Source: Pseudomonadota bacterium (lineage in GTDB: Bacteria > Pseudomonadota > Gammaproteobacteria > Burkholderiales > Burkholderiaceae_A). Taken from it: a stretch of DNA of 20,548 nucleotides. The notes beneath the pieces were generated by a model, which saw nothing but the letters and a program-made list of their open reading frames with translations, made no database searches and had not been told where the DNA came from. Shown here piece after piece: positions 1-7,986 of this stretch (the stretch's first letter is position 1; each line of letters starts with the position of its first letter). The translations under genes were made by a program, and so were the position numbers. The stretch lies in assembly GCA_002684875.1 (NCBI GenBank), contig NYVY01000063.1, forward strand, positions 7,309 to 27,856. The letters run 5' to 3'.

Positions 1-1074
1 TAGTACATCAATTTTATTCAGAACTTGTCCAATAGTTAGTCCTGAAATAGTTAAACAGTCTGTGTTTAAAAGACCTTCATTACTAAGAATCTTCATCACC
101 ATAGGTATTCCTCCTGCTCGATGTAAATCTGTAGTCACATACTGTCCAGAAGGCTTCAAATCGCAGATAACTGGAACTTTTTTTCTTACTCGCTCAAAAT
201 CGTCAATCGACCATTTGATGTTTGCGGCATTTGCTATTGCTAAAAAATGAAGAACAGCATTGGTTGACCCTCCTGTTGCCATAATTACAGATACTGCATT
301 TTCGATTGAATCACGAGTGATGATATCCAATGGAAGAATTCGGTTGCTTAATGCATTTAATAGTACTTTTGCCGATTCATAGGCACTGTTTACTTTTTCA
401 TTATCTTCGTTTGCCATAGTGGAGGAGTATGGCAGACTCATCCCCATGGCTTCAAACGCAGAGCTCATTGTATTTGCTGTAAACATACCCCCGCAAGAAC
501 CAGTACCTGGGCACGATCTTTTTTCTATTTCTTTCAATTCTGCACTTGTTATTTTACCCGCAGAGAATTCTCCCACCGCTTCAAAACTAGAAACAATCGT
601 TAAATCTTTATTTTTGTATCTACCTGGTTTGATTGTTCCGCCATAAACATATATCGCGGGGATGTTTGCTCTAATTATTCCCATCATTCCTCCAGGCATA
701 TTTTTATCGCAACCCCCTATTACTAATATTCCGTCCAGCCACTGAGCGTTTGCACATGTTTCTATGCAGTCTGCAATTACTTCTCTTGAAACAAGTGAAT
801 ATTTCATCCCTTCAGTTCCCATACTTATTCCATCAGAAACGGTCGGGGTGCCGAAAGTTTGACAGTTTCCATTGAAATCTCGTATTCCTTTTTCGGCAGC
901 ATCAGCTAGTTTTTGCAATCCGCTATTGCAAGGCGTTATGGTTGATTGGGCGTTAGCTAGACCAACCATAGGCTTTTCAAAATCCTCTTCTTTGTATCCC
1001 ATCCCATAATACATAGACCTGTTTGGTGCTCTATCAGGACCAGCAGTTACTTTTTTTGATCGTAGTTTACTCAT
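1..1074 (-). CDS. ilvD: Dihydroxy-acid dehydratase, 5' part (runs off left edge)
   Basis: IlvD dehydrates 2,3-dihydroxy acids to 2-keto acids in valine, isoleucine and leucine synthesis, in the cytoplasm. The minus-strand frame is open from an ATG at 1074 to the window edge, giving the first 358 residues of a protein that is usually about 560. Visible family marks are the three expected iron-sulfur cysteines: C49 in TPCN, C122 in [10 protein letters not shown] and C194 in [16 protein letters not shown]. The spacing fits the IlvD/Edd family, and the GGCDKNMPG form favours IlvD over phosphogluconate dehydratase. The C-terminal part lies outside the window. The gene is divergent from lgt across 89 bases; no leader peptide or attenuator is visible upstream, so control by branched-chain amino acids cannot be read here. 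Confidence 0.95.
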   Translation of the reverse strand, partial: MSKLRSKKVTAGPDRAPNRSMYYGMGYKEEDFEKPMVGLANAQSTITPCNSGLQKLADAAEKGIRDFNGNCQTFGTPTVSDGISMGTEGMKYSLVSREVIADCIETCANAQWLDGILVIGGCDKNMPGGMMGIIRANIPAIYVYGGTIKPGRYKNKDLTIVSSFEAVGEFSAGKITSAELKEIEKRSCPGTGSCGGMFTANTMSSAFEAMGMSLPYSSTMANEDNEKVNSAYESAKVLLNALSNRILPLDIITRDSIENAVSVIMATGGSTNAVLHFLAIANAANIKWSIDDFERVRKKVPVICDLKPSGQYVTTDLHRAGGIPMVMKILSNEGLLNTDCLTISGLTIGQVLNKIDVL

Positions 1075-1163
1075 GTGTTATTTTCTTAGATAGTGTAGTG
1101 TCTCAACTCTATATTCTAATATGTTCTTAAGACAGGAACTACTTCATTGATAATGAAATTGCG

Positions 1164-2006
1164 ATGATCATAAATTTTGACCCAGTAGCTTTGTGGTTAG
1201 GTCCGTTCCCAGTTAGATGGTACGGATTGATGTATCTTGCTGGTTTCATATGTTTTTTTTTGTTGGGTCGAAAGCAACTAAAGAACGGATTTCACAAAAA
1301 TGCACTTAAAGTAAAAGATCTTGAAGACTTGTTGTTTTATGGAGTTCTGGGTGTTTTGTTTGGGGGTAGGATGGGCTATGTCATATTCTATAATCCAGGT
1401 TATTTTTCCCAAAATCCATTTAGTATTTTTGCTGTTTGGGAAGGAGGCATGTCATTCCACGGAGGTTTGATAGGAGTGGTTTGTTCCTTAGTAATTTTTT
1501 TGGTTATAAAAAAAAATATTTTTATAAAAAAAAATTTTTTTTATCGTACCCTTTTGCTTACAGATTTTGTGGCTCCTTTAGTAACTCCAGGACTTTTCTT
1601 TGGCAGGATAGGAAATTTTATAAATGGAGAGTTATGGGGACGAATTACAACTTATGAAGCTGTACCTTGGGCGATGATTTTCCCTCTTTCTGGAACGCTT
1701 GATCCACGGCATCCTTCCCAACTTTATCAAGCTTTTTCGGAGGGCCTCGTGTTATTTTTCGTCATGCTATTTTTTTCGAAAAGAAAACTTCCAACTGGTA
1801 CCTTATCAGGAATTTTTTTGGTGGGTTATGGAACGGTTCGTTTTCTAATTGAATTTTTTCGAGAGCCTGATAGTTTTCTCGGGTTTCTATCGTTTAATTT
1901 ATCAATGGGTCAGTTATTATCAGCACCTTTGGTAGCATCTGGTATGTTATTAATTTTAGTCTCAAGTCGTGAACACTCTAAAAACATTCAAAAAAGATCA
2001 TCTTGA
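1164..2006 (+). CDS. lgt: Phosphatidylglycerol--prolipoprotein diacylglyceryl transferase
   Basis: Lgt is an inner-membrane enzyme that moves diacylglycerol from phosphatidylglycerol to the lipobox cysteine of prolipoproteins, the first step of lipoprotein maturation. The 280-residue product has the usual length and several hydrophobic helices. The Lgt signature GRIGNFINGELWGR lies at residues 147-160, with GGMSFHGG at about 94-101 and RHPSQLYQ at 182-189, all typical of the family. The ATG at 1164 is used; the ribosome binding site is weak. Residues 112-127 are encoded by a striking run of A and T homopolymers (see findings). The 3' end overlaps the converging zapA by 19 bases. BamE, encoded about 1 kb away, is a probable substrate. 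Confidence 0.96.
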   Translation: MIINFDPVALWLGPFPVRWYGLMYLAGFICFFLLGRKQLKNGFHKNALKVKDLEDLLFYGVLGVLFGGRMGYVIFYNPGYFSQNPFSIFAVWEGGMSFHGGLIGVVCSLVIFLVIKKNIFIKKNFFYRTLLLTDFVAPLVTPGLFFGRIGNFINGELWGRITTYEAVPWAMIFPLSGTLDPRHPSQLYQAFSEGLVLFFVMLFFSKRKLPTGTLSGIFLVGYGTVRFLIEFFREPDSFLGFLSFNLSMGQLLSAPLVASGMLLILVSSREHSKNIQKRSS

Positions 2007-2278
2007 GGTGCAAGCGCTTTTTCTATTTTTGTAGATATTTCAGAAATTTTTTCTAAATTGTCCTGCTTGTTAGCACCACCTACCATAAGGAAATCTTTAG
2101 CTAGTGTAAGCGCCACCATTATTGCTATTTTTTCCGTACTATGAAGTTTTCCTTGAGATTTAAGTGTTTTCATTCTCGAATCTACAAGAGCGACACATGC
2201 TTTTAAAATTTCCTCTTCACTATCTGGGCAGGATATTTGATATTTGCGATCTAAAATAGAAAAGTCTAGAACTTTCAT
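1988..2278 (-). CDS. zapA: Cell division protein ZapA
   Basis: ZapA binds FtsZ and bundles its protofilaments, stabilising the Z-ring. The 96-residue product matches the family in size and plan: an N-terminal globular part with the pattern VLDFSILDRKYQISCPDSEE, then a long helical half rich in heptad-like hydrophobic positions (VALTLAKDFLMV and the NLEKISEISTKIEKAL region). The ATG at 2278 follows the small coiled-coil gene on the same strand with 25 bases between them, and the two likely share a transcript that begins at fur. The stop lies inside the end of lgt on the other strand (19-base overlap), so there is no room for the 6S RNA gene often found after zapA in other proteobacteria. Confidence 0.88.
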   Translation of the reverse strand: MKVLDFSILDRKYQISCPDSEEEILKACVALVDSRMKTLKSQGKLHSTEKIAIMVALTLAKDFLMVGGANKQDNLEKISEISTKIEKALAPQDDLF

Positions 2279-2303
2279 CCGATTATGATTCCCGACTTAA
2301 ATC

Positions 2304-2498
2304 TCATCTGTCAAGAAATTTTTGTCTTATTTCTTTTAGTGATGTTATTGACAATGCAATTTTCTTTTGAAGACGTTGGCATTCACTATTTTTTTCTGTA
2401 AGGTCTTTTTGTAGTCTTTTATTTAACTTTCTGAGATTTATATTGAGCAGAACTAATTCAGTAACCTTTTTGTCAAGGGTATCTAATTCATTTCTCAT
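2304..2498 (-). CDS. Small coiled-coil protein, ZapB-like (TIGR02449-type)
   Basis: This 64-residue product is almost entirely a predicted coiled coil: hydrophobic residues, mostly leucine, recur at heptad spacing through TELVLLNINLRKLNKRL and on to the C-terminus. There is no signal peptide or membrane segment. Small coiled-coil proteins of this size directly upstream of zapA are common in beta- and gammaproteobacteria and resemble ZapB, which links ZapA to the wider division machinery. The family match is by pattern and position, not by search. The ATG at 2498 starts only 3 bases after the fur stop codon, which suggests translational coupling; zapA follows after 25 bases. A role in Z-ring assembly is inference. 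Confidence 0.72.
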   Translation of the reverse strand: MRNELDTLDKKVTELVLLNINLRKLNKRLQKDLTEKNSECQRLQKKIALSITSLKEIRQKFLDR

Positions 2499-2501
2499 AA
2501 T

Positions 2502-2939
2502 CTATTTGTCAACTTTCCCTAGACACTGGCTACACGACCCATATAGAACTAAACTATGGCTTTTTAATGAATACCCTTTTTGATTTGCTATTTTCTTTTG
2601 TCTTTTCTCTATCTCTTCATCTACAAACTCCTCAACATTACCGCAATCTACGCATACTATATGGTCGTGGTGAGGCCCCTCATTGATTTCGTATATTGCC
2701 CTTCCGTCATCGAAAGTGGACTTATTTAAAATTCCAGCTTTTTCAAAGTTAGCAAGTGCTCTATAGATAGTAGCCATTCCAACCACCACAGATTTTGCCT
2801 TAAGTGTGTCATGAATATCTTCAGCGGATAAGTGTCTTGCCTTAGATTTTTCAAAAACAGAGAGAATTTTTAGCCTAGGCTCAGTAACCTTTAACCCAGT
2901 ATTGCGAATCTCATGCTCGAAAGGAAATTTTTGTTTCAT
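2502..2939 (-). CDS. fur: Ferric uptake regulator Fur
   Basis: Fur is a cytoplasmic repressor that binds ferrous iron and shuts iron-uptake genes when iron is plentiful. The 145-residue product has the usual length. The winged-helix part (about 1-85) includes VTEPRLKILSVFE and the recognition-helix region GMATIYRALANFEKAGIL. The metal-binding part carries HHDH at 90-93 and two CxxC pairs, C96/C99 in CVDCG and C136/C139 in CSQC, the latter usual for structural zinc. It is divergent from bamE across a very short spacer, the order known from betaproteobacteria. The unusual point is downstream: the ZapB-like gene starts 3 bases after its stop. I see no clear Fur box in 2940-2980. Confidence 0.95.
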   Translation of the reverse strand: MKQKFPFEHEIRNTGLKVTEPRLKILSVFEKSKARHLSAEDIHDTLKAKSVVVGMATIYRALANFEKAGILNKSTFDDGRAIYEINEGPHHDHIVCVDCGNVEEFVDEEIEKRQKKIANQKGYSLKSHSLVLYGSCSQCLGKVDK

Positions 2940-2980
2940 AGATATATAATAAGTTATTTACTTTAAGTTTGTGGACGCTA

Positions 2981-3415
2981 ATGAGACTTTTTTTTATAAT
3001 ATTTTCTGCAGTCTTTATTGCTACTGGCACTGGTTGTACGTCAATCTCAGATAATTCTAATAGCGGCTCTAAATCGAGTTCTATCTTCAAAAAATTTGCT
3101 AATAGCCTTCCTGAATCGCTACAACCTTACCGAGTTGATATTATTCAGGGTAATCATATTACAGATGAGATGGTTTTAATGTTAGAAAAAGGCCTGACAA
3201 AGGTAAGGGTTCAAGGAATTTTGGGGACTCCACTGATAGTTGACCCTTTTCGCGAAGACAGGTGGGACTACACGTTTATGATAAACAGAGGGTCTGGTAA
3301 CCGAGAAATATTTAGCTTATCGTTGAGGTTCAAAGGGGACAAATTAATATCTTGGGCTGGCGATACGGTTAGCGAGGAGTTTATAAAGTACAGGACACCA
3401 GTACGAAAGTTTTAA
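2981..3415 (+). CDS. bamE: Outer membrane assembly lipoprotein BamE (SmpA)
   Basis: BamE is a small lipoprotein of the BAM complex that inserts beta-barrel proteins into the outer membrane. The product is 144 residues from the ATG at 2981. An in-frame TTG at 2969 would add MWTL; I prefer the ATG because it gives a normal signal peptide (MRLFF, then a hydrophobic stretch). The likely lipidated cysteine is C19, but the preceding residues G-T-G are a poor lipobox because position -3 is usually Leu, Val or Ile. The mature part has the SmpA/OmlA pattern: VDIIQGNHITDEMVLMLEKG, then VRVQGILGTPLIVDPFREDR and WDYTF. It is divergent from fur and lies 9 bases ahead of dapB, probably in one transcript. 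Confidence 0.9.
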   Translation: MRLFFIIFSAVFIATGTGCTSISDNSNSGSKSSSIFKKFANSLPESLQPYRVDIIQGNHITDEMVLMLEKGLTKVRVQGILGTPLIVDPFREDRWDYTFMINRGSGNREIFSLSLRFKGDKLISWAGDTVSEEFIKYRTPVRKF

Positions 3416-3424
3416 GGGGAAAAA

Positions 3425-4249
3425 TTGTTGGACGCAAATATAGTAAATATAGTCCTAGCGGGCGCATCTGGGAGAATGGGCAAAGAGATTATTGAAAGAA
3501 TCAGTATTGATGCAAGGTTCAAATTAGTTGGGGCCATAGAGGATGAAAAAAATATTAAAAAAGGTGTCGATGCAATGGCTTTTTTAGGAAAGCAGTCTGG
3601 AGTTGAATTGGTCCACAGCTGCAGCAAACTCTCTCTTGCAAATAAAAAAAATATTGTTTTCATTGATTTTTCTTGTCCTGAGAATTCTTCAGAGTTGCTA
3701 AGGTTCTGTGGTAAATATTCTATTGGAATAGTTATTGGTACCACGGGATTTACAATCAAACAGAAAGAAGAAATAAAAAATAAATCAAATTCAATTCCAG
3801 TTTTAGTTGCGCCTAATATGAGCGTTGGCGTAAATAAAATGTTTGCTTTGATTAAAAAAGCTGCAGAGATTTACGGTGAGGATTATGATATCGAGGTTTT
3901 TGAAGCGCATCATAAACACAAAAAAGATGCCCCCTCAGGAACAGCTTTGAGGCTTGGGACGATACTCGCACAATCTAGAGAGTGGGATTTAACAAAATCT
4001 TTTTGTTTTTCTAGGCATAAAAAAAATTCGGAAAGGCAAGCAAATGAGATTGGTTTTTCGGTCCTTAGAGCAGGAGATATTGTCGGAAAACATAGCGTTA
4101 CTTTTGCTGATTCAGGAGAAACACTTGAGATAATTCACAACTGTACTTCAAGAGCAGGGTACGCTAAGGGAGCATTAGAGGCAGCAACCTTTGTAGCAAG
4201 GCAGAAAAATCCTGGCCTATTTAGCATGGATGATGTTATTGAGATTTAG
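3425..4249 (+). CDS. dapB: 4-hydroxy-tetrahydrodipicolinate reductase
   Basis: DapB reduces 4-hydroxy-tetrahydrodipicolinate with NAD(P)H in the diaminopimelate/lysine pathway, feeding peptidoglycan and protein synthesis. The 274-residue product has a Rossmann nucleotide-binding motif GASGRMG at residues 13-19 and the family active-site motif EAHHKHKKDAPSGTA at about 160-174 (H162 and K166 correspond to the catalytic pair). Two adjacent TTG codons open the frame at 3425 and 3428, preceded by AAGGGGA at 3414-3420; no ATG or GTG fits the conserved start, so a TTG start is likely and either TTG is possible. The 3' end overlaps converging recN by 14 bases. Confidence 0.95.
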   Translation: MLDANIVNIVLAGASGRMGKEIIERISIDARFKLVGAIEDEKNIKKGVDAMAFLGKQSGVELVHSCSKLSLANKKNIVFIDFSCPENSSELLRFCGKYSIGIVIGTTGFTIKQKEEIKNKSNSIPVLVAPNMSVGVNKMFALIKKAAEIYGEDYDIEVFEAHHKHKKDAPSGTALRLGTILAQSREWDLTKSFCFSRHKKNSERQANEIGFSVLRAGDIVGKHSVTFADSGETLEIIHNCTSRAGYAKGALEAATFVARQKNPGLFSMDDVIEI

Positions 4250-5930
4250 AAATTCTTTGACAGTGGGTCGATAACAGGGATTTTGCATGCTCAATTGAAG
4301 TATCTTTAGCAAATTCGTCACCAAGCATCCTTGCTATTTCTTTAATTCTCTCCTCGTAGGCTAATTCTTTAATTTCAGTTATTGGTGGGCGATTCTCTAT
4401 AATTTTTTTTTGAATTTGGAATTGATTAGATCCTCTTGCAGCAATTTGTGGCAAGTGAGTAATACAAAAAACTTGTTGTTCCTCTCCCAGCAGTTTTAAC
4501 ACTTCACCAACGCTATCACCAGTGTTACCTCCAATTCCTGCATCTATCTCGTCAAAAATCATAGTTGGTGTACGTGAAACATCTGATATTGCCATTGTAA
4601 TAGCAAGCATTATTCGAGATAGCTCTCCGCCCGAAGCCGTTTGGGTGATTTTTTGTTTATTTTTTCCTTCAAATTGAGAAATTTCAAATGAAACAGCATC
4701 TATGCCAGTTGAATTTGGAGTAACTTCTGGTCGAACAGAAACCGAGAAAATAAAGTTTTGCATAGAAAGTTTCTTAAACCAGTTTGTAACAATAGAACTA
4801 AACTCAACGCTTACTGCTATTCTTTTCCTAGATATTTCATTCGCTAAATTAAAATATTGTGATTTATAGTCATTGACTTTTTTTTCTAATTCGGAAATAT
4901 CCATATCATTGTCAAGTTCTATTAACTCTTCTTTTAAGTTAAAAAGTGTTTCCTGAAGAAGCTCTGGATTTTGTTTGATTTTTTGCGAGGTTACTAATAT
5001 TTCATCAAACCGTCTTTCTATTTCTTGTATTTGAGATTCATCGATTTCCCAAGCTGCTTTATACCTTTTTAAGCCAGAACATGCTTCCTGTAACTCAATT
5101 ATTCCCTTTTCAAAAGTTGTAGAGATTTCTTGTAATGCCTCATCATCTTCTATCAGTCCTTCAATCTCGGATGAGATCTTTTCTAACCGTGAAACCATTC
5201 CATCATCGCGGTCTAGGGCATCACTGCAAGAGGTAATGATTGTTAAGGTTTCCGAAAGTTTCGAAATCTTTGCGTGTTTTGAAGATATTATTTCCCATTC
5301 ACCTTCTGATAAATTAAGCTTCTCTAGCTCCGAAATCTTCCACGCTAAAACCTCTCTCTTTTCTTTGATAGCCGATTGTTCCTCTAATAATATATCGAGT
5401 TTTTCTTGAGAAGACTGCCAGAGTTCCCAGGACGATCTTAGCTTTTTTCTATCATGATTTAATGATGCGTACTCATCAAGAAGGTCCTTCTGGTAACTTG
5501 CAGAGTTGAGTTTTTGATGTGAATGTTGGCCATTAATTTCAAGCAGTAGTTCTCCTAACTCGCGTATTTGATTAAGAGCACAACTTTGACCATTGATCCA
5601 AACGCGGGACTTTCCTGACCGATCTAAAACCCTTCGAATAAACAATTCCTTTGGATTCTGTACAAAAAAATGTTTCTCAAACCATAAATTAACCTGTTCT
5701 TTTTTTTGCAAATGCTCTGTGGTCTCAAAAAATGCGCTAATTACAGCTTGCTGTTCGCCTTCTCTAATTTTTATAAAAGCCGCTCTCTTTCCCAAAAGAA
5801 TGGCTAAAGCGTCGATGATTATCGATTTACCAGCACCCGTTTCTCCAGAAAAAATATTGAAGCCTGGAGAAAATTCTAAACATAAATTTTGAACCAAGAC
5901 AAAATTTGAAATTTCTAATCTTTTAAGCAT
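4236..5930 (-). CDS. recN: DNA repair ATPase RecN
   Basis: RecN is an SMC-like ATPase that acts early in repair of DNA double-strand breaks. The 564-residue length is normal. The head domain is split between the ends: Walker A GETGAGKS at 29-36, the ABC signature ASGGELSR at 432-439, Walker B TMIFDE at 456-461 and the H-loop THLPQ at 491-495. Residues of about 155-370 are a charged, heptad-rich coiled coil, as expected. The ATG at 5930 is 34 bases after the nadK stop, so nadK and recN likely form one transcript. No LexA-type box is evident just upstream. The final 14 bases overlap dapB on the other strand. Confidence 0.96.
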   Translation of the reverse strand: MLKRLEISNFVLVQNLCLEFSPGFNIFSGETGAGKSIIIDALAILLGKRAAFIKIREGEQQAVISAFFETTEHLQKKEQVNLWFEKHFFVQNPKELFIRRVLDRSGKSRVWINGQSCALNQIRELGELLLEINGQHSHQKLNSASYQKDLLDEYASLNHDRKKLRSSWELWQSSQEKLDILLEEQSAIKEKREVLAWKISELEKLNLSEGEWEIISSKHAKISKLSETLTIITSCSDALDRDDGMVSRLEKISSEIEGLIEDDEALQEISTTFEKGIIELQEACSGLKRYKAAWEIDESQIQEIERRFDEILVTSQKIKQNPELLQETLFNLKEELIELDNDMDISELEKKVNDYKSQYFNLANEISRKRIAVSVEFSSIVTNWFKKLSMQNFIFSVSVRPEVTPNSTGIDAVSFEISQFEGKNKQKITQTASGGELSRIMLAITMAISDVSRTPTMIFDEIDAGIGGNTGDSVGEVLKLLGEEQQVFCITHLPQIAARGSNQFQIQKKIIENRPPITEIKELAYEERIKEIARMLGDEFAKDTSIEHAKSLLSTHCQRISKSQ

Positions 5931-5964
5931 TTGACTCCTTTGGTTTATTCTGCCTAGGATATAA

Positions 5965-6888
5965 TTAAAAAGTTGGATTGATATTCCACTTTAATTTTTT
6001 TCTCAAAATAGAAAAATAATCATATGTTTCTGGATGAACTAATTTAGCTTTGTAACTAGATTGTTTTATTACAATTCTATCTCGGTCATTTAACTCAGCT
6101 ACAGTTTGCATGTCACAATGTAAAACTGTTCCTGCTCCATTTTTAACTGTTATGACAATTTCCATGTTTGCAGGTATGGTAATTGGTCGGCTTGACAAAG
6201 CCTGAGACGCAATCGGCACTAAAGCCATACAAGATAGTTGCGGGTGAATAATTGGACCATTTGCTGAAAGCGCGTATGCGGTTGAACCTGTTGGAGTGCA
6301 AACAATTAGGCCATCACCTCTGATTGAGTGCAAAAAAGACCCTTCCACCCACACATCTAGTTCGACCATGTTGCTAATGGCTCCGCGGTTAACCACAGCA
6401 TCATTTAATGCAAAGCCACTGAAAAAGATTTCTTCTTTGGCATTTTTTAAAGAACGAACAACTTTAACATCCAGCATATCTCGTTCTTCTAATAAACCGC
6501 CGCTATTTAAAATTTTTGAAAGTTGATTACCCAAGTCACTATCATCTAGGTCCGTGGTAAACCCAAGTCTGCCTTGGTTTATACCTACGATATGAGTATC
6601 TAGTATTGCAAACTCCCTTGCAACTCCGAGAAGTGTGCCGTCTCCCCCAATCACTATTGCTAAATCAATGGAATTTTTTATGTCACTTAATGTCCCTATA
6701 GGTGGAATGTTTCCTTCCAATTCATTTGATGGTAGTAATAGCTCGGCCGTTTCTTTCTCTATAAAAACTCTACATTGGTTTTTTATTTTAGATATGATGG
6801 AGAGGATTAAACGTAATGTTCTCGACGCATCTGGTATTTTGGCGTTCGGTTTGCAAAAAATTCCGACAGACGAATATTTGAGCGTCAT
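5965..6888 (-). CDS. nadK: NAD kinase
   Basis: NadK phosphorylates NAD to NADP using ATP (or polyphosphate in some bacteria) and so sets the cell's NADP supply. The 307-residue product has the usual length and motifs: GGDGTLLG from residue 81, NQGRLGFTTD at 104-113, the NAD-contact motif LND at 161-163, and the glycine-rich TPTGSTAYALSANGP at 198-212. It starts with an ATG at 6888, divergent from hrcA across 54 bases, and is followed by recN on the same strand. This nadK/recN and hrcA arrangement is familiar from Burkholderiales. No unusual residues were noticed. Confidence 0.96.
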   Translation of the reverse strand: MTLKYSSVGIFCKPNAKIPDASRTLRLILSIISKIKNQCRVFIEKETAELLLPSNELEGNIPPIGTLSDIKNSIDLAIVIGGDGTLLGVAREFAILDTHIVGINQGRLGFTTDLDDSDLGNQLSKILNSGGLLEERDMLDVKVVRSLKNAKEEIFFSGFALNDAVVNRGAISNMVELDVWVEGSFLHSIRGDGLIVCTPTGSTAYALSANGPIIHPQLSCMALVPIASQALSSRPITIPANMEIVITVKNGAGTVLHCDMQTVAELNDRDRIVIKQSSYKAKLVHPETYDYFSILRKKLKWNINPTF

Positions 6889-6942
6889 GATATTTTCGAC
6901 ATAAAAGTATGGTTAAATAGTTTACGGTTAGTTTAAATTAAA

Positions 6943-7986
6943 ATGGATAATCGCTACAGAAAACTTTTAAAGACCCTCATTGAAAAGTATATAGCTGAAG
7001 GGCAGCCAATAGGTTCAAAATCGCTTGCTGAATCATCAAAGCTTGATATTTCAGCCGCGACAGTGAGAAATGTAATGGCTGAATTGGAAGATATGGGTAT
7101 GATTGTTAGCCCACACATATCAGCTGGTCGAATTCCAACTGTTCGTGGGTTTAGATTTTTCGTTGATACTTTATTAACTATCAAATCGATAAAAAACCAT
7201 GAAGTAAAGTTGATGAAAGATGCATTGAGTGACGACACTCCCAAAGACATAATTAATCAAGCGGCTAATTTACTCTCTAATATGTCGAAGTTTGCTGGGG
7301 TAGTATCTACATCTCGGAAAAATAACAGCTTTCGGCAGTTAGAATTTTTAAAATTAGCAGATAAAAAAGCCCTATTAATTTTTGTGACACCTGAAGGAGA
7401 GGTCTTGAATAGAGTTTTTGAATTGGAAAATGGTTGTTCTGAATCTCAACTTCAGGAAGCGGGGAACTACTTAACAAATAAATTTTCAGGATTATCGTTT
7501 GAAACGGTCAGGAATACTATTAAAAACGAATTGAGCAGTCATCGCGATGATTTAGCAAAATTATTAAAAAAGGTTGTGGAAGAGGGAAACATGGTACTTG
7601 GAGAGACCAGAAGCTCTGTAGTTATATCAGGTCAGGACCAACTTTTCGATGTTAGTGAACTCTCTGAAGATGCAGGGAGGTTAAAAAACCTTTACCAATT
7701 GCTTGCTCAAAAAACTAGAATAGTTGGTCTGTTGGAGTCAATTTGTCTAAATTCAAAAGGGGTGAGGGTATTTATAGGTGGAGAGTCTTCATTGATGCCA
7801 GAGGCTTGTTTGTCGGTTGTGGCGTCTCCTTGCATTGTTAACGGCCGTGTAGTGGGAACTTTAGGTGTAATTGGTCCTACTCGAATGGAGTTCCAAAGAG
7901 TTGTGTCTATAGTTGATGTTACAGCGAAACTTGTGTCACTCTCCTTAAGTCAGTATCAGAACTCTTTGGAAGGTGCTGTCAAGTGA
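6943..7986 (+). CDS. hrcA: Heat-inducible transcription repressor HrcA
   Basis: HrcA represses chaperone genes, usually groESL, by binding CIRCE inverted repeats; GroEL helps keep it folded. The 347-residue product has a winged helix in the first 70 residues: SAATVRNVMAELEDMG at 37-52 is the recognition region and HISAGRIPT at 58-66 is highly characteristic. The rest matches the HrcA core, including the glycine-rich FIGGESSLMPEA and the terminal GVIGPTRMEF. The ATG at 6943 is used. The stop overlaps the hemH GTG by 4 bases (GTGA), implying translational coupling. No CIRCE element (TTAGCACTC / GAGTGCTAA) is visible upstream of hrcA, grpE or dnaK, so its targets lie elsewhere, probably at groESL. 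Confidence 0.95.
   Translation: MDNRYRKLLKTLIEKYIAEGQPIGSKSLAESSKLDISAATVRNVMAELEDMGMIVSPHISAGRIPTVRGFRFFVDTLLTIKSIKNHEVKLMKDALSDDTPKDIINQAANLLSNMSKFAGVVSTSRKNNSFRQLEFLKLADKKALLIFVTPEGEVLNRVFELENGCSESQLQEAGNYLTNKFSGLSFETVRNTIKNELSSHRDDLAKLLKKVVEEGNMVLGETRSSVVISGQDQLFDVSELSEDAGRLKNLYQLLAQKTRIVGLLESICLNSKGVRVFIGGESSLMPEACLSVVASPCIVNGRVVGTLGVIGPTRMEFQRVVSIVDVTAKLVSLSLSQYQNSLEGAVK

Noticed and set aside
62..646. Plus-strand open frames within ilvD
   Set aside because: They are antisense shadows of ilvD and resemble no known family; the ilvD motifs on the minus strand are unambiguous.
1988..2006. 6S RNA (ssrS) downstream of zapA
   Set aside because: zapA ends inside lgt, so there is no intergenic space at the expected place.
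2940..2980. Fur box for autoregulation between fur and bamE
   Set aside because: The stretch is AT-rich but does not match the 19-base GATAATGATAATCATTATC pattern well enough.
6889..6942. CIRCE element upstream of hrcA
   Set aside because: No copy of TTAGCACTC-N9-GAGTGCTAA or a close variant was found here or before grpE.
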